Origin: a virus
Reading direction: 5' to 3' (one strand)
Length of the DNA: 33,168 bases
Virus record (IMG/VR): IMGVR_UViG_3300035523_000140
Span: 1 to 33,168 of that record
The notes under the pieces: generated by a model
What the model was told of the DNA's origin: nothing
Databases searched by the model: none
Seen by the model: only the letters and a program-made list of their open reading frames with translations
Position numbers and translations under genes: made by a program
Part shown: positions 24,911 to 31,180 of the stretch, one piece after another
How positions within the stretch are numbered: position 1 is the stretch's first letter
How the letters are laid out: each line of letters starts with the position of its first letter

Positions 24911-26835
24911 AACCAACTCCTCCCCTTCGGCATCCATTCGGAGCGATCGCCGAAGTACGAATCGTTGTCGCCGCGACGAGGCGCCCTGTCCTGCGCGCCA
25001 GCACCTTCCAGTTCCGCCCAGTCATCATCGGAGAGCGAGTCGATACCGCAAATGGCCGCTGCCGCGCGGCAAAGAACCGCGAGGTCAAGTGGCTCGTTTC
25101 TGATCGACTTGTCGGGTACCCACTCCACCTTGCCGCTCGACCGGATGATCCGCGACTCGGAGCAGAGCCCGCGATAGAAGTCCTGGTCCTTGTAGGCGTA
25201 GTGCTGGAACCCGGGCGGGTACGTGCCGTCGTCGGGCAGCACGATCCGCAGCCAATCGTAGAACTCCTGCTTCGCCCAGTGGGTGCCAATGTGCCAGATC
25301 CGGACGTTTTGCCGCTTGCGCGCAGCGTCCGTACTCGACACCGACGCGATCAGTTTCAGGAAGTTCGGCGTGCCCTTCGTCGGCACCACGGTGCGCGGCG
25401 CATAGATCCTGTCGCCTGCCGGGCCGTGAGCCGGTTGCGGATGGCGCGCGGCGAAATCGTACACCATCTGCGGCCTGAATCCCGTGTCAATCGCCATCGC
25501 CATGATCGGCATGGTCCTGCCCGACTCGTGCGGCCAGTCGGTCGCCAGCAGTTCTTCCAACTCCTGCCAGACTTCCGGCGAGGACGTTTTCAGCGCCTGC
25601 CCGGCCTGATCGGGCACCTGAATCACCCGGTAGTCCACCGACCAGGACTCCTTACCCCGCCCATATGCCTTGATCTCCACTTCGAGCCGGTCGTCCTGCA
25701 CGTCGACGCCAGCCACAAGCAGCGACGCCTTCGCCGGCACGATCCCGAGGGCGTAATCCTCACGCCGCAGGTAGACCTTTTCCCAGTCGGGCGCCGACCC
25801 ACGTTCTGTCCAGAGTTCCGCCAGCACGGTGTTCAGAAACGCCTTGAGCGTCTCCGTCGAGTGCTTGGCCACCAGGAACTCCGCAGCGATCGTTCCCCAG
25901 GAGCGTTTCGGAGAAATGAGCTGGGACACACGAAACCCAGGAATCGGCGATCCTGGATTCTGCGCACGGTACTCGCCGCGCTCCACCATCCAAGACTTCT
26001 GGTGGTGCGGGATCTGCTGGTGACAGTTTTCGCAAAGGTATGCGGCATTTTCCGGCTCGCCTTCCGGCCACACAACTCCGCCGCCGGTGCCGTCGCTGAA
26101 CACCAGGATCTGAAAGTGGTTGCACAACGGGCACGGAACGAAATACTCGCGCTGGTCGCTCGTGTTCCAGGCCTTCTGAATACGACTCTCGCCGTCGATG
26201 GTCGGCGTCGAGCACATGACGATCTTCTTGTTGTGCTCGAACTCGCCGGTTCGCTGCATCGCCAGCGACACAGGATCGCCCTCCGATCCCGCGCTCGTGG
26301 GATACCTGTCCACCTCGTCCAGCAACAGGTACCGAATCGGACGCATGGCCAGGCCGGACGGCGAGATGGCGCCGGTGAATGTGATGTGCCCGGAACCGTT
26401 GGCGAACACCTTGTGCATCGCCGTGTTGTTTGAATCCCGCGACTTCACCGCAGCGAGCTTCCCGCGGAGGGCCGGCGAGTGCCGGAACAACGGCGCGACG
26501 CGATCCTTTGAGAGCGCCTTGGCGTCTTCCGATCTCGGCTCCACCGCCAGCGTCGGGCCCGGATCCACGTCCGCGATGTAGCCCAGGAAGTTCACCATCA
26601 CGCTCGTCTTGAGCATCTGCGCAGCGGACATCAACACGACCTGCTTGCACGGATGCGACGAGCTCAGGACATCCATCGGCTCTCGCTGGTAGGGTCGCGT
26701 ATGCCATTGGCCCCGTTCCGCCGATCCGGAGCCGGTAAGCACCACATTCTCGTCGGCCCAGTGCGACACGGAGATGTCCCGTGGTGGCAGCAGGGCCTCC
26801 GCTCCAACCTGATACATCGAGAATGCTGTGCTCAT
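24907..26835 (-). CDS. Terminase large subunit, GpA-like
   Basis: A 642-residue protein, essentially lambda gpA length (641). The start is the ATG at 26835, which shares one base with the TGA of the small subunit (TGATG). An N-terminal ATPase domain shows a Walker A-like segment SAAQMLKTS (70-78), a RSEDAKALSKDRVAP motif and Walker B RYLLLDEVDRYP (168-179). A zinc-ribbon pair follows (CPLCNHFQ, then CENCHQQ). The nuclease region lies in the C-terminal half (including VAGVDVQDDRLEVEI). It cuts concatemeric DNA at cos and pumps it through the portal. Acidic residues in VDVQDD and AIDTGF could be metal ligands by analogy with other terminase nucleases. Confidence 0.92.
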   Translation of the reverse strand: MSTAFSMYQVGAEALLPPRDISVSHWADENVVLTGSGSAERGQWHTRPYQREPMDVLSSSHPCKQVVLMSAAQMLKTSVMVNFLGYIADVDPGPTLAVEPRSEDAKALSKDRVAPLFRHSPALRGKLAAVKSRDSNNTAMHKVFANGSGHITFTGAISPSGLAMRPIRYLLLDEVDRYPTSAGSEGDPVSLAMQRTGEFEHNKKIVMCSTPTIDGESRIQKAWNTSDQREYFVPCPLCNHFQILVFSDGTGGGVVWPEGEPENAAYLCENCHQQIPHHQKSWMVERGEYRAQNPGSPIPGFRVSQLISPKRSWGTIAAEFLVAKHSTETLKAFLNTVLAELWTERGSAPDWEKVYLRREDYALGIVPAKASLLVAGVDVQDDRLEVEIKAYGRGKESWSVDYRVIQVPDQAGQALKTSSPEVWQELEELLATDWPHESGRTMPIMAMAIDTGFRPQMVYDFAARHPQPAHGPAGDRIYAPRTVVPTKGTPNFLKLIASVSSTDAARKRQNVRIWHIGTHWAKQEFYDWLRIVLPDDGTYPPGFQHYAYKDQDFYRGLCSESRIIRSSGKVEWVPDKSIRNEPLDLAVLCRAAAAICGIDSLSDDDWAELEGAGAQDRAPRRGDNDSYFGDRSEWMPKGRSWF

Positions 26836-27386
26836 CAGTAACCGGCGTCCGAGATGGCTTTCGCCATCTTCCGGCGCAGCGCATTCGTTTCGCCTGCGAG
26901 TATCCGGTGAATCTCTGCTTCGCTCTTCGCGGCTGCGACCAGCGGTGCCACACGATCCGGGTAGGCCGACAGCGCATCGCCGACGATCGAGGACCAATGC
27001 GCCGCATACTCACCGGCCTTGGTGGCCTGGATCAGTTTGCCGGCGCGCTCCTCATACTCCAACTGCGCCGTCTTCGCCTTGAACGTCTCTGTCACCGCGC
27101 GAGCCCGCAGATAAGCAGAAACAGGATCGCTCGATGCTTCGGGCGGACCCGGCATGCCCGAACCGCCTCGCGGTGGGGTGCGTGCACTGAGCGGCACCGC
27201 CTGCGGTCTGGTTGCCTGGTGCAGAGTCTTGCCCGCGAAAGTGTTCCTTTCCCACTCCTGGTTGGCCCGCTCGGGATCGATGGTCCCGTCCGCGTTCGGC
27301 GTGATCCGCTTGCTCGCAATCGCCTTCCGAACCGCGCCCTCGGTACAGCCACGGGCCCGTGCATATGCTCGAATTGAGACGCCCAT
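26835..27386 (-). CDS. Terminase small subunit, Nu1-like
   Basis: A 183-residue protein close to lambda gpNu1 (181). The N-terminal 45 residues form a winged-helix-like unit (SIRAYARARGCTEGAVRKAIASKRI then TIDPERANQEW) for DNA site binding. The rest is helical (YLRARAVTETFKAKTAQLEYEERAG), typical of the part that contacts the large subunit. It recognises the packaging site, which in lambda lies just upstream of this gene; the 27387-27863 non-coding stretch is therefore a candidate. No ribosome site is visible before the ATG at 27386, so an alternative start or leaderless expression should be considered. Confidence 0.85.
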   Translation of the reverse strand: MGVSIRAYARARGCTEGAVRKAIASKRITPNADGTIDPERANQEWERNTFAGKTLHQATRPQAVPLSARTPPRGGSGMPGPPEASSDPVSAYLRARAVTETFKAKTAQLEYEERAGKLIQATKAGEYAAHWSSIVGDALSAYPDRVAPLVAAAKSEAEIHRILAGETNALRRKMAKAISDAGY

Positions 27387-27863
27387 CAGGTTGACACTGC
27401 GAAAACACCGTCAAAGTCGATCTGTGTGTTTAGATTCATTCACTTGCCACACTGCGTACCTGCCGTGCGTACCTGAATAGTCCGCTCTAACAAGTGAGAT
27501 TGTGCGATGCTTCCACCCGCCGCTCTCGATCGATTCCCAGGTCCCAGAATTTGCCTCGGCGCCGCACGATAGCTATGGAGAGACCCGCCGGATCGGGCCC
27601 CCCCATGAATCGCCGCGCCCTAGTCGCAGAGGGGCGGGATGATGATGATAATGGGCATCGAGTCCATAGGATTCGCCTCCTTTCTGACGCTACGTTTGGC
27701 CGCCAGTGGCGACGTGTTGCGCCGTGTTGCGTCGCGTGGTGCGGGTCGTTGCCGCAGTGCCATCCATCACCTTGGGTGCATCTGGTGGCCACTGGGAGCA
27801 CGGGAACATGCAGGGCTCGCCTTGCAACTCTGGCTTCGGCACGAAAGGAGTTCAGAACATGAT
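27387..27863. other. Non-coding region upstream of small terminase, candidate cos/packaging region
   Basis: About 475 bases with no convincing gene on either strand; frames that cross it have irregular composition and no recognisable products. A weak plus-strand possibility starts at 27639 (ATGATGATG after a GAGGGGCGGG purine stretch), but I do not support it. It contains a 10-base direct repeat (27453-27475), a 7-base inverted repeat TCACTTG/CAAGTGA at 27440-27446 and 27491-27497, and a 9-base repeat CGTGTTGCG at 27713-27721 and 27723-27731. By analogy to lambda, the cos cleavage and binding sites may lie here. It must also carry a promoter for the minus-strand late genes, which I could not locate. 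Confidence 0.5.
27453..27475. repeat. Tandem 10-base direct repeat near small terminase
   Basis: TGCGTACCTG occurs at 27453-27462 and again at 27466-27475, spaced by three bases and flanked by the 7-base inverted repeat TCACTTG/CAAGTGA. Short iterated sites beside a Nu1 gene could be terminase binding sites, but a repressor site is equally possible. Confidence 0.5.
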
Positions 27864-27917
27864 CAGAATTCCCTTGATCGTGTTCGGCTTCAGAGTGATG
27901 AATGGTCATGCAAGGAG
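27864..27917 (+). promoter_or_regulatory. Leader copy A: promoter-like repeat with ribosome site
   Basis: A 54-base segment directly before the DUF6900-like gene and 47/54 identical, without gaps, to copy B at 28194-28247. Of the seven differences, six cluster in an 8-base patch. The TTGATC motif and GATGAAT, 17 bases apart, would be -35 and -10 elements; the variable patch lies exactly in that spacer. It ends with the AAGGAG ribosome site. A short frame beginning ATGATCAGAATT at 27859, with its own AAAGGAG, runs through the copy and could be a leader peptide. Confidence 0.6.
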
Positions 27918-27925
27918 CCACCGAG

Positions 27926-28132
27926 ATGAAGAACAGCAAGAAGCAAGCAACCAAGCCGGCCGCCAAGACGAACGCGATGGAAGCAGAGATCGCGCGCATT
28001 GCCAGCCAAATCCTGGGCCTGGAAACCCTCGACACCCGGAACGGCGACGGGCTGGACTTCAGCGACCAGGCTGTGTGGACGCTCAAGAGCGCGCTCGAAG
28101 CCGCCTACAACGCCGGCATGGCAGCCAAGTAA
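27926..28132 (+). CDS. DUF6900-like small protein
   Basis: A 68-residue protein with AAGGAG 8 bases before its ATG. A Lys/Ala-rich N-terminus is followed by MEAEIARIASQILGLETLDTRNGDGLDFSDQAVWTLKSALEAAYNAGM. The pattern 'i..eiLgleTLetRnsDglDF....vw.lk.ALeaAY.aG' is that of the DUF6900 family, common in phages and plasmids and without known function. The gene is on the plus strand, opposite the structural genes, has its own upstream leader repeat and is followed by an intrinsic terminator. It therefore looks like an independently expressed accessory unit. Confidence 0.8.
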   Translation: MKNSKKQATKPAAKTNAMEAEIARIASQILGLETLDTRNGDGLDFSDQAVWTLKSALEAAYNAGMAAK

Positions 28133-28151
28133 GCAGATCCACACCGCCCCG

Positions 28152-28176
28152 AGCCCGGCGACGCGCCGGGCTTTTT
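28152..28176 (+). terminator. Rho-independent terminator
   Basis: AGCCCGGC pairs perfectly with GCCGGGCT across a 5-base loop (GACGC), and the right arm runs into TTTTT. It lies 20 bases after the stop of the DUF6900-like gene and before the second leader copy, separating the two units. Confidence 0.85.
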
Positions 28177-28193
28177 CTGTCTCAGCACATCAG

Positions 28194-28247
28194 CAGAATT
28201 CCCTTGATCGTGTGGCGGACCAGAGTGATGAATGGTCGTGCAAGGAG
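28194..28247 (+). promoter_or_regulatory. Leader copy B: promoter-like repeat with ribosome site
   Basis: The second copy of the leader repeat, just downstream of the terminator and ending in the AAGGAG of the next gene. The left 20 bases (CAGAATTCCCTTGATCGTGT) are identical to copy A and the right 25 differ at one base. Because a terminator isolates it from upstream transcription, a promoter function is the simplest reading. Confidence 0.6.
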
Positions 28248-28255
28248 ATCAGCAG

Positions 28256-28495
28256 ATGACAGCCACCAAGACCAAACAGACCGCCGCCGCCTGCTACGCG
28301 GAGCGCCACACCGAGTGTAAGGACCTGCTCAAGCGCATCGCCAGCCGACTGCAGAAGCACCAGAAAGACCCGACGCAGAAACCAGCCGACTGGGGATACC
28401 CCGGCGACCTCGGGCGCGTCGCGGAACAACTGGCCTACGTCCTCGCCAGCCTCGGCGACCGCAGCGCAGTCGACGCGAAAGGACTGGAGTACTAA
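28256..28495 (+). CDS. Small uncharacterised protein of the plus-strand cassette
   Basis: A 79-residue protein starting at the ATG 8 bases after AAGGAG in leader copy B. It is charged and helical (ERHTECKDLLKRIASRLQKHQKDPTQKPADWGYPGDLGRVAEQLAYVLASLGD). The segment 'WgypGdLgrvaeqLayvla.Lgd' with an acidic end is recognisable as a small domain often found in phage or plasmid accessory genes, but no function is known to me. Its stop is followed by the next ATG after 2 bases, so the two genes are probably co-translated. Confidence 0.7.
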   Translation: MTATKTKQTAAACYAERHTECKDLLKRIASRLQKHQKDPTQKPADWGYPGDLGRVAEQLAYVLASLGDRSAVDAKGLEY

Positions 28496-28497
28496 CC

Positions 28498-28731
28498 ATG
28501 CAGAAGCAGAACGTGAAGATCGGAAGGACGTACATCGTCAAGGTCAGCAGTACGCTGGCCAAAGTTCGCCTCACCCGCGAACACGCGCGAGGCGGATGGT
28601 ACGGCACCAACTTGGACACTGGCCGCGAGATCCGCATCCGGACAGCCGCACGCCTCCGCTCGGAGGCTTCTTCGGAGCAGGGAATCAGCTACGACGTGGC
28701 GCGCAAGATCATCGACCAGATCGAATTCTGA
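28498..28731 (+). CDS. Small conserved basic protein, possible SH3-like fold
   Basis: A 77-residue protein with GGAG 8 bases before its ATG, following the previous stop by 2 bases. The core VKIGRTYIVKVSSTLAKVRLTREHARGGWYGTNLDTGREIRIRTAARLR consists of short strands with a central GGWYGTN turn, which could form a small SH3-like barrel. It is rich in Arg and Lys and may bind nucleic acid. I recall similar proteins in accessory gene groups of soil bacteria and their phages but know no function. Confidence 0.7.
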   Translation: MQKQNVKIGRTYIVKVSSTLAKVRLTREHARGGWYGTNLDTGREIRIRTAARLRSEASSEQGISYDVARKIIDQIEF

Positions 28732-28746
28732 AACAGGAGACCACCC

Positions 28747-29313
28747 ATGACCACTTTTTCAATAGACACTGACAACAACATCACGGCGTTTGCCGAATAC
28801 GAAGATGCGCTGAACCACCGCATCGGCTCAACCGAAGGGACGTTCGTCAACGAGAAGGAACTGGCCAAGCTGACCAGCCAATGGCCGATCGGCCGCTTCG
28901 TCGACGTCTGGAACGTCTTCGCTGGCGTGGTGCCCTTTGACTCGCTCAAGCCGGTCAAGAAGTTCACGGACCGCAGGACGGCCGTGGCCCGAATCTGGAA
29001 GGCTCTCCAGGCACTGACGCCTGCCCCCGCGCAACATCCGGCCCCCGCTGCGCCGAAGAAGGCCAAGGCGGCCAAGGATGCCACATCCAAGGACGCGGCG
29101 CCCGCGCCGCGCCAGGGCAGCAAGACGGCCATCGTGCTGGACATGCTGAGGCGCGCAGACGGCGTGACGCTCAAGGACATCATGACCGCGACTGCCTGGC
29201 AGGCCCACAGCGTTCGCGGCTTCATCAGCGGAGCGTTAGGCAAAAAGATGGGCATCAACGTCGAGTCCTTCAAGTCCGAGAGCGGCGAGCGCGCGTACCG
29301 CATCGGGCGGTAG
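28747..29313 (+). CDS. DUF3489 domain protein
   Basis: A 188-residue protein with an ACAGGAG site 8 bases before the ATG. Residues 1-90 form an N-terminal domain (FVNEKELAKLTSQWPIGRFVDVWNVFAG, then KKFTDRRTAVARIWKALQ). A Pro/Ala/Lys-rich linker spans about 92-122. Residues 125-188 are a DUF3489 domain: KTAIVLDMLRRADGVTLKDIMTATAWQAHSVRGFISGALGKKMGI, then an ERAYRI end. The latter looks like a winged-helix DNA-binding unit. The family is widespread in phages and mobile elements; a regulatory role is likely, but unproven. The gene ends the plus-strand cassette at a strong hairpin. Confidence 0.8.
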   Translation: MTTFSIDTDNNITAFAEYEDALNHRIGSTEGTFVNEKELAKLTSQWPIGRFVDVWNVFAGVVPFDSLKPVKKFTDRRTAVARIWKALQALTPAPAQHPAPAAPKKAKAAKDATSKDAAPAPRQGSKTAIVLDMLRRADGVTLKDIMTATAWQAHSVRGFISGALGKKMGINVESFKSESGERAYRIGR

Positions 29314-29327
29314 CAAGCGCGCCACAC

Positions 29328-29354
29328 CGCCGCCGGACTCACGATCCGGCGGCG
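29328..29354. terminator. Bidirectional hairpin terminator between convergent units
   Basis: CGCCGCCGGA pairs perfectly over 10 bases with TCCGGCGGCG across the loop CTCACGA, followed on the plus strand by CTTCTGTT. It lies between the stop of the DUF3489 gene and the stop of the opposing minus-strand gene, and overlaps the last codons of the latter. It probably ends both transcripts, although the U-rich run is poor. Confidence 0.65.
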
Positions 29355-29599
29355 CTTCTGTTCCGGATCTCTGCCATCAGTAGTTCCAGCCGCGCGTGGA
29401 CGTTTTCCTCGCGCAAGTGGCACTCCGCAGACCGCACGTACGTGCCATTGATCCGGGTGATGATCCGGTTCTCCAGTTCCGCCAGCTCCTTCCGCACTTC
29501 GGCCAGCAGCGCGCGGTTTTGCAGCCCTACATAGGCTCCGATGAGACCTGAGATAAGCGCCACTGCGGGAACCAGTACACTGATCATCTGCTCCACCAC
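29339..29599 (-). CDS. Small membrane-anchored coiled-coil protein (GTG start)
   Basis: An 86-residue protein. I prefer the GTG at 29599, since GGAGG lies 6 bases upstream; an in-frame ATG at 29587 is the alternative. Residues ~5-26 (MISVLVPAVALISGLIGAYVGL) form one membrane segment, followed by a charged helix LLAEVRKELAELENRIITRIN and a second helical tail ending EIRNRSAAGS. One cysteine at 60. Short N-terminal membrane helix plus coiled coil is found in phage holin/spanin-like proteins and also in other accessory membrane proteins. The gene is paired with a similar small protein upstream. No endolysin is in the window, so a lysis role is only a suggestion. Confidence 0.7.
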   Translation of the reverse strand: MVEQMISVLVPAVALISGLIGAYVGLQNRALLAEVRKELAELENRIITRINGTYVRSAECHLREENVHARLELLMAEIRNRSAAGS

Positions 29600-29657
29600 T
29601 TTCGTCCTCCAGCATCCTGAGTTCGATCGACCGCCGTGCGCCACCTGCCGGTCGTGC

Positions 29658-29894
29658 TCACGTCCTCGGAGACCCGGCGGTGACCCGCCCGAGTTCAGTT
29701 TCCAATCTCAACTGTCGCGCCTGCAGTTCTTTTACGGAAGCCGCAAGTGCCGGAACTTCAGTGTTGAGACTCCGGTGAGCGCGTCGCCACTCCTCGAGGT
29801 AGTCGATGACGGTTGCGGCGAAGCTAATGGTGCCCCACAGAACCATGCTGAACATCCAACCGAGCGCAACGTTATGTAACAGATTCGAATCCAT
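29658..29894 (-). CDS. Second small membrane-anchored coiled-coil protein
   Basis: A 78-residue protein with an AAAGGAG site about 8 bases before the ATG at 29894; a TTG at 29918 would add eight residues that cover this site. Residues ~8-30 (NVALGWMFSMVLWGTISFAATVI) are a single membrane segment, followed by a charged helix with heptad rhythm (EVPALAASVKELQARQLRLETELGR). Topology matches its downstream neighbour, and both follow the methyltransferases. Together they may form a membrane complex, possibly lysis-related; there is no direct proof. Confidence 0.7.
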   Translation of the reverse strand: MDSNLLHNVALGWMFSMVLWGTISFAATVIDYLEEWRRAHRSLNTEVPALAASVKELQARQLRLETELGRVTAGSPRT

Positions 29895-29914
29895 ACAGAT
29901 ACTCTCCTTTGTGA

Positions 29915-31180
29915 TCAAACTGGCACGTTCAAACAGCCATCGACGCTCTTGTTCGTCTTAACTTCGTCGAATGTCCGGCCGCTGGATTCGAGCGTCGCGG
30001 CCTTCCCGCTGAACTCCTGGAACCGCCGGATGATGACATCGCAGTACGTCGGTTCCAACTCCACCAAGCGCGCCTGGCGGCCGGACCTCTCGCACGCAAT
30101 CAGCGTTGTGCCAGACCCGCCGAACGGATCAAGCACCGTATCCCGGCCCTTGCTGCTGTTCCTGATTGCCCGCTCGACCAGCTCGACCGGCTTCATCGTC
30201 GGATGCAGGTCGTTGGTGTGGGGCTTCTTGATGAACCACACATCGCCCTGGTCGCGGGCGCCGCACCAAAAGTGATCCGTGCCTTCCTTCCAGCCGTACA
30301 GGATCGGTTCGTACTGGCGCTGGTAGTCGGACCGCCCCAACGTGAAAGTGTTTTTCGCCCAGACTACGAACGTGGACCAGTGCCCGCCCGCCTCGCGGAA
30401 CACACGCTGCAGCGTGTGGATCTCTGACGAGGACATGCAGACGTAGATCGCGCCCTTGGCGACGGTGAGCATATTCACGCAGGCGTCGCGCAGGAACTGC
30501 TCGAAGTCGCCGCCGAGGTTATCGTTTGCGATCGTCCGTTTGGCGCCGGGGCGCTTATCCGCCCCATAGTTCACGTTGTACGGCGGATCGCAAAAGACCA
30601 TATCGGCCAACCCTCCATCGAGGACCTTTTCGACGTCGGTCATCACCGTTGCATCGCCACACAGGAGCCTGTGTTCGCCAAGAATCCACACGTCACCCGG
30701 CACCGTGACTGCGTCGATTTCCGTCTCCGGAACCGCGTCCGGATCGGTCAGACCCTCGTTCGCTCCATCCGGCTCTGCCAGGATCACCGCGAGTTCCTCG
30801 TCGGTGAAGCCGACCAGGTCGAGGTTGAACGCGTCTCCCTTTAGCGACTCGAGCTCGACGCGCAGCATGTCATCGTTCCAGCCCGCGTTCAATGCGATTT
30901 GATTGTCAGCTAGAACCAGCGCACGCCGCTGTGTCTCTGAGAGGTGGCCCAGGACAATTACCGGCACCACCAGCATTTTCAACTTGCGGGCGGCCAGGAG
31001 CCGCGCGTGGCCGGCGAAGATCACGCCGTCAGCGCCAACCAAAATCGGATTTGTCCAGCCAAACTCGACTATGCTAGCGGCGACCTGGGCGATCTGCTCG
31101 TCGCTGTGAGTGCGCGCATTTCGGACGTACGGAATGAGCCGTTCGATGGGCCACTGCTCGATTTGGAGATCGATTCTCAA
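29915..31180 (-). CDS. ParB-domain / DNA adenine methyltransferase fusion (TTG start)
   Basis: A 421-residue protein. The TTG at 31180 is chosen because TTGA overlaps the TGA of the upstream methyltransferase by 4 bases; no in-frame ATG exists near the N-terminus of the domain. Residues ~20-110 are a ParB N-terminal domain (NARTHSDEQIAQVAASIVEFGW, GHARLLAARK at 57-66). The C-terminal half is a beta-class methyltransferase with motif IV DPPY (198-201) before motif I DPFGGSGTT (351-359) and a HPTMKPVEL motif (326-334). DPPY points to N6-adenine specificity. The role is likely modification of phage or host DNA, for protection from restriction. The pairing with a ParB-like domain is common in phage methyltransferases. 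Confidence 0.88.
   Translation of the reverse strand: MRIDLQIEQWPIERLIPYVRNARTHSDEQIAQVAASIVEFGWTNPILVGADGVIFAGHARLLAARKLKMLVVPVIVLGHLSETQRRALVLADNQIALNAGWNDDMLRVELESLKGDAFNLDLVGFTDEELAVILAEPDGANEGLTDPDAVPETEIDAVTVPGDVWILGEHRLLCGDATVMTDVEKVLDGGLADMVFCDPPYNVNYGADKRPGAKRTIANDNLGGDFEQFLRDACVNMLTVAKGAIYVCMSSSEIHTLQRVFREAGGHWSTFVVWAKNTFTLGRSDYQRQYEPILYGWKEGTDHFWCGARDQGDVWFIKKPHTNDLHPTMKPVELVERAIRNSSKGRDTVLDPFGGSGTTLIACERSGRQARLVELEPTYCDVIIRRFQEFSGKAATLESSGRTFDEVKTNKSVDGCLNVPV

Noticed and set aside
24904-26433. Plus-strand frame of 509 codons opposite the large terminase
   Set aside because: Antisense shadow of a gene with clear terminase motifs; no recognisable domain.
27639-27929. Possible small protein starting ATGATGATG at 27639
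   Set aside because: There is a purine-rich stretch before it, but the frame runs into leader copy A and has no recognisable features. Left as unannotated.
27706-28320. Plus-strand frame overlapping the DUF6900-like gene and both leaders
   Set aside because: It crosses a strong terminator and a well-supported gene in another frame. Only its first codons after 27859 remain of interest as a possible leader peptide.
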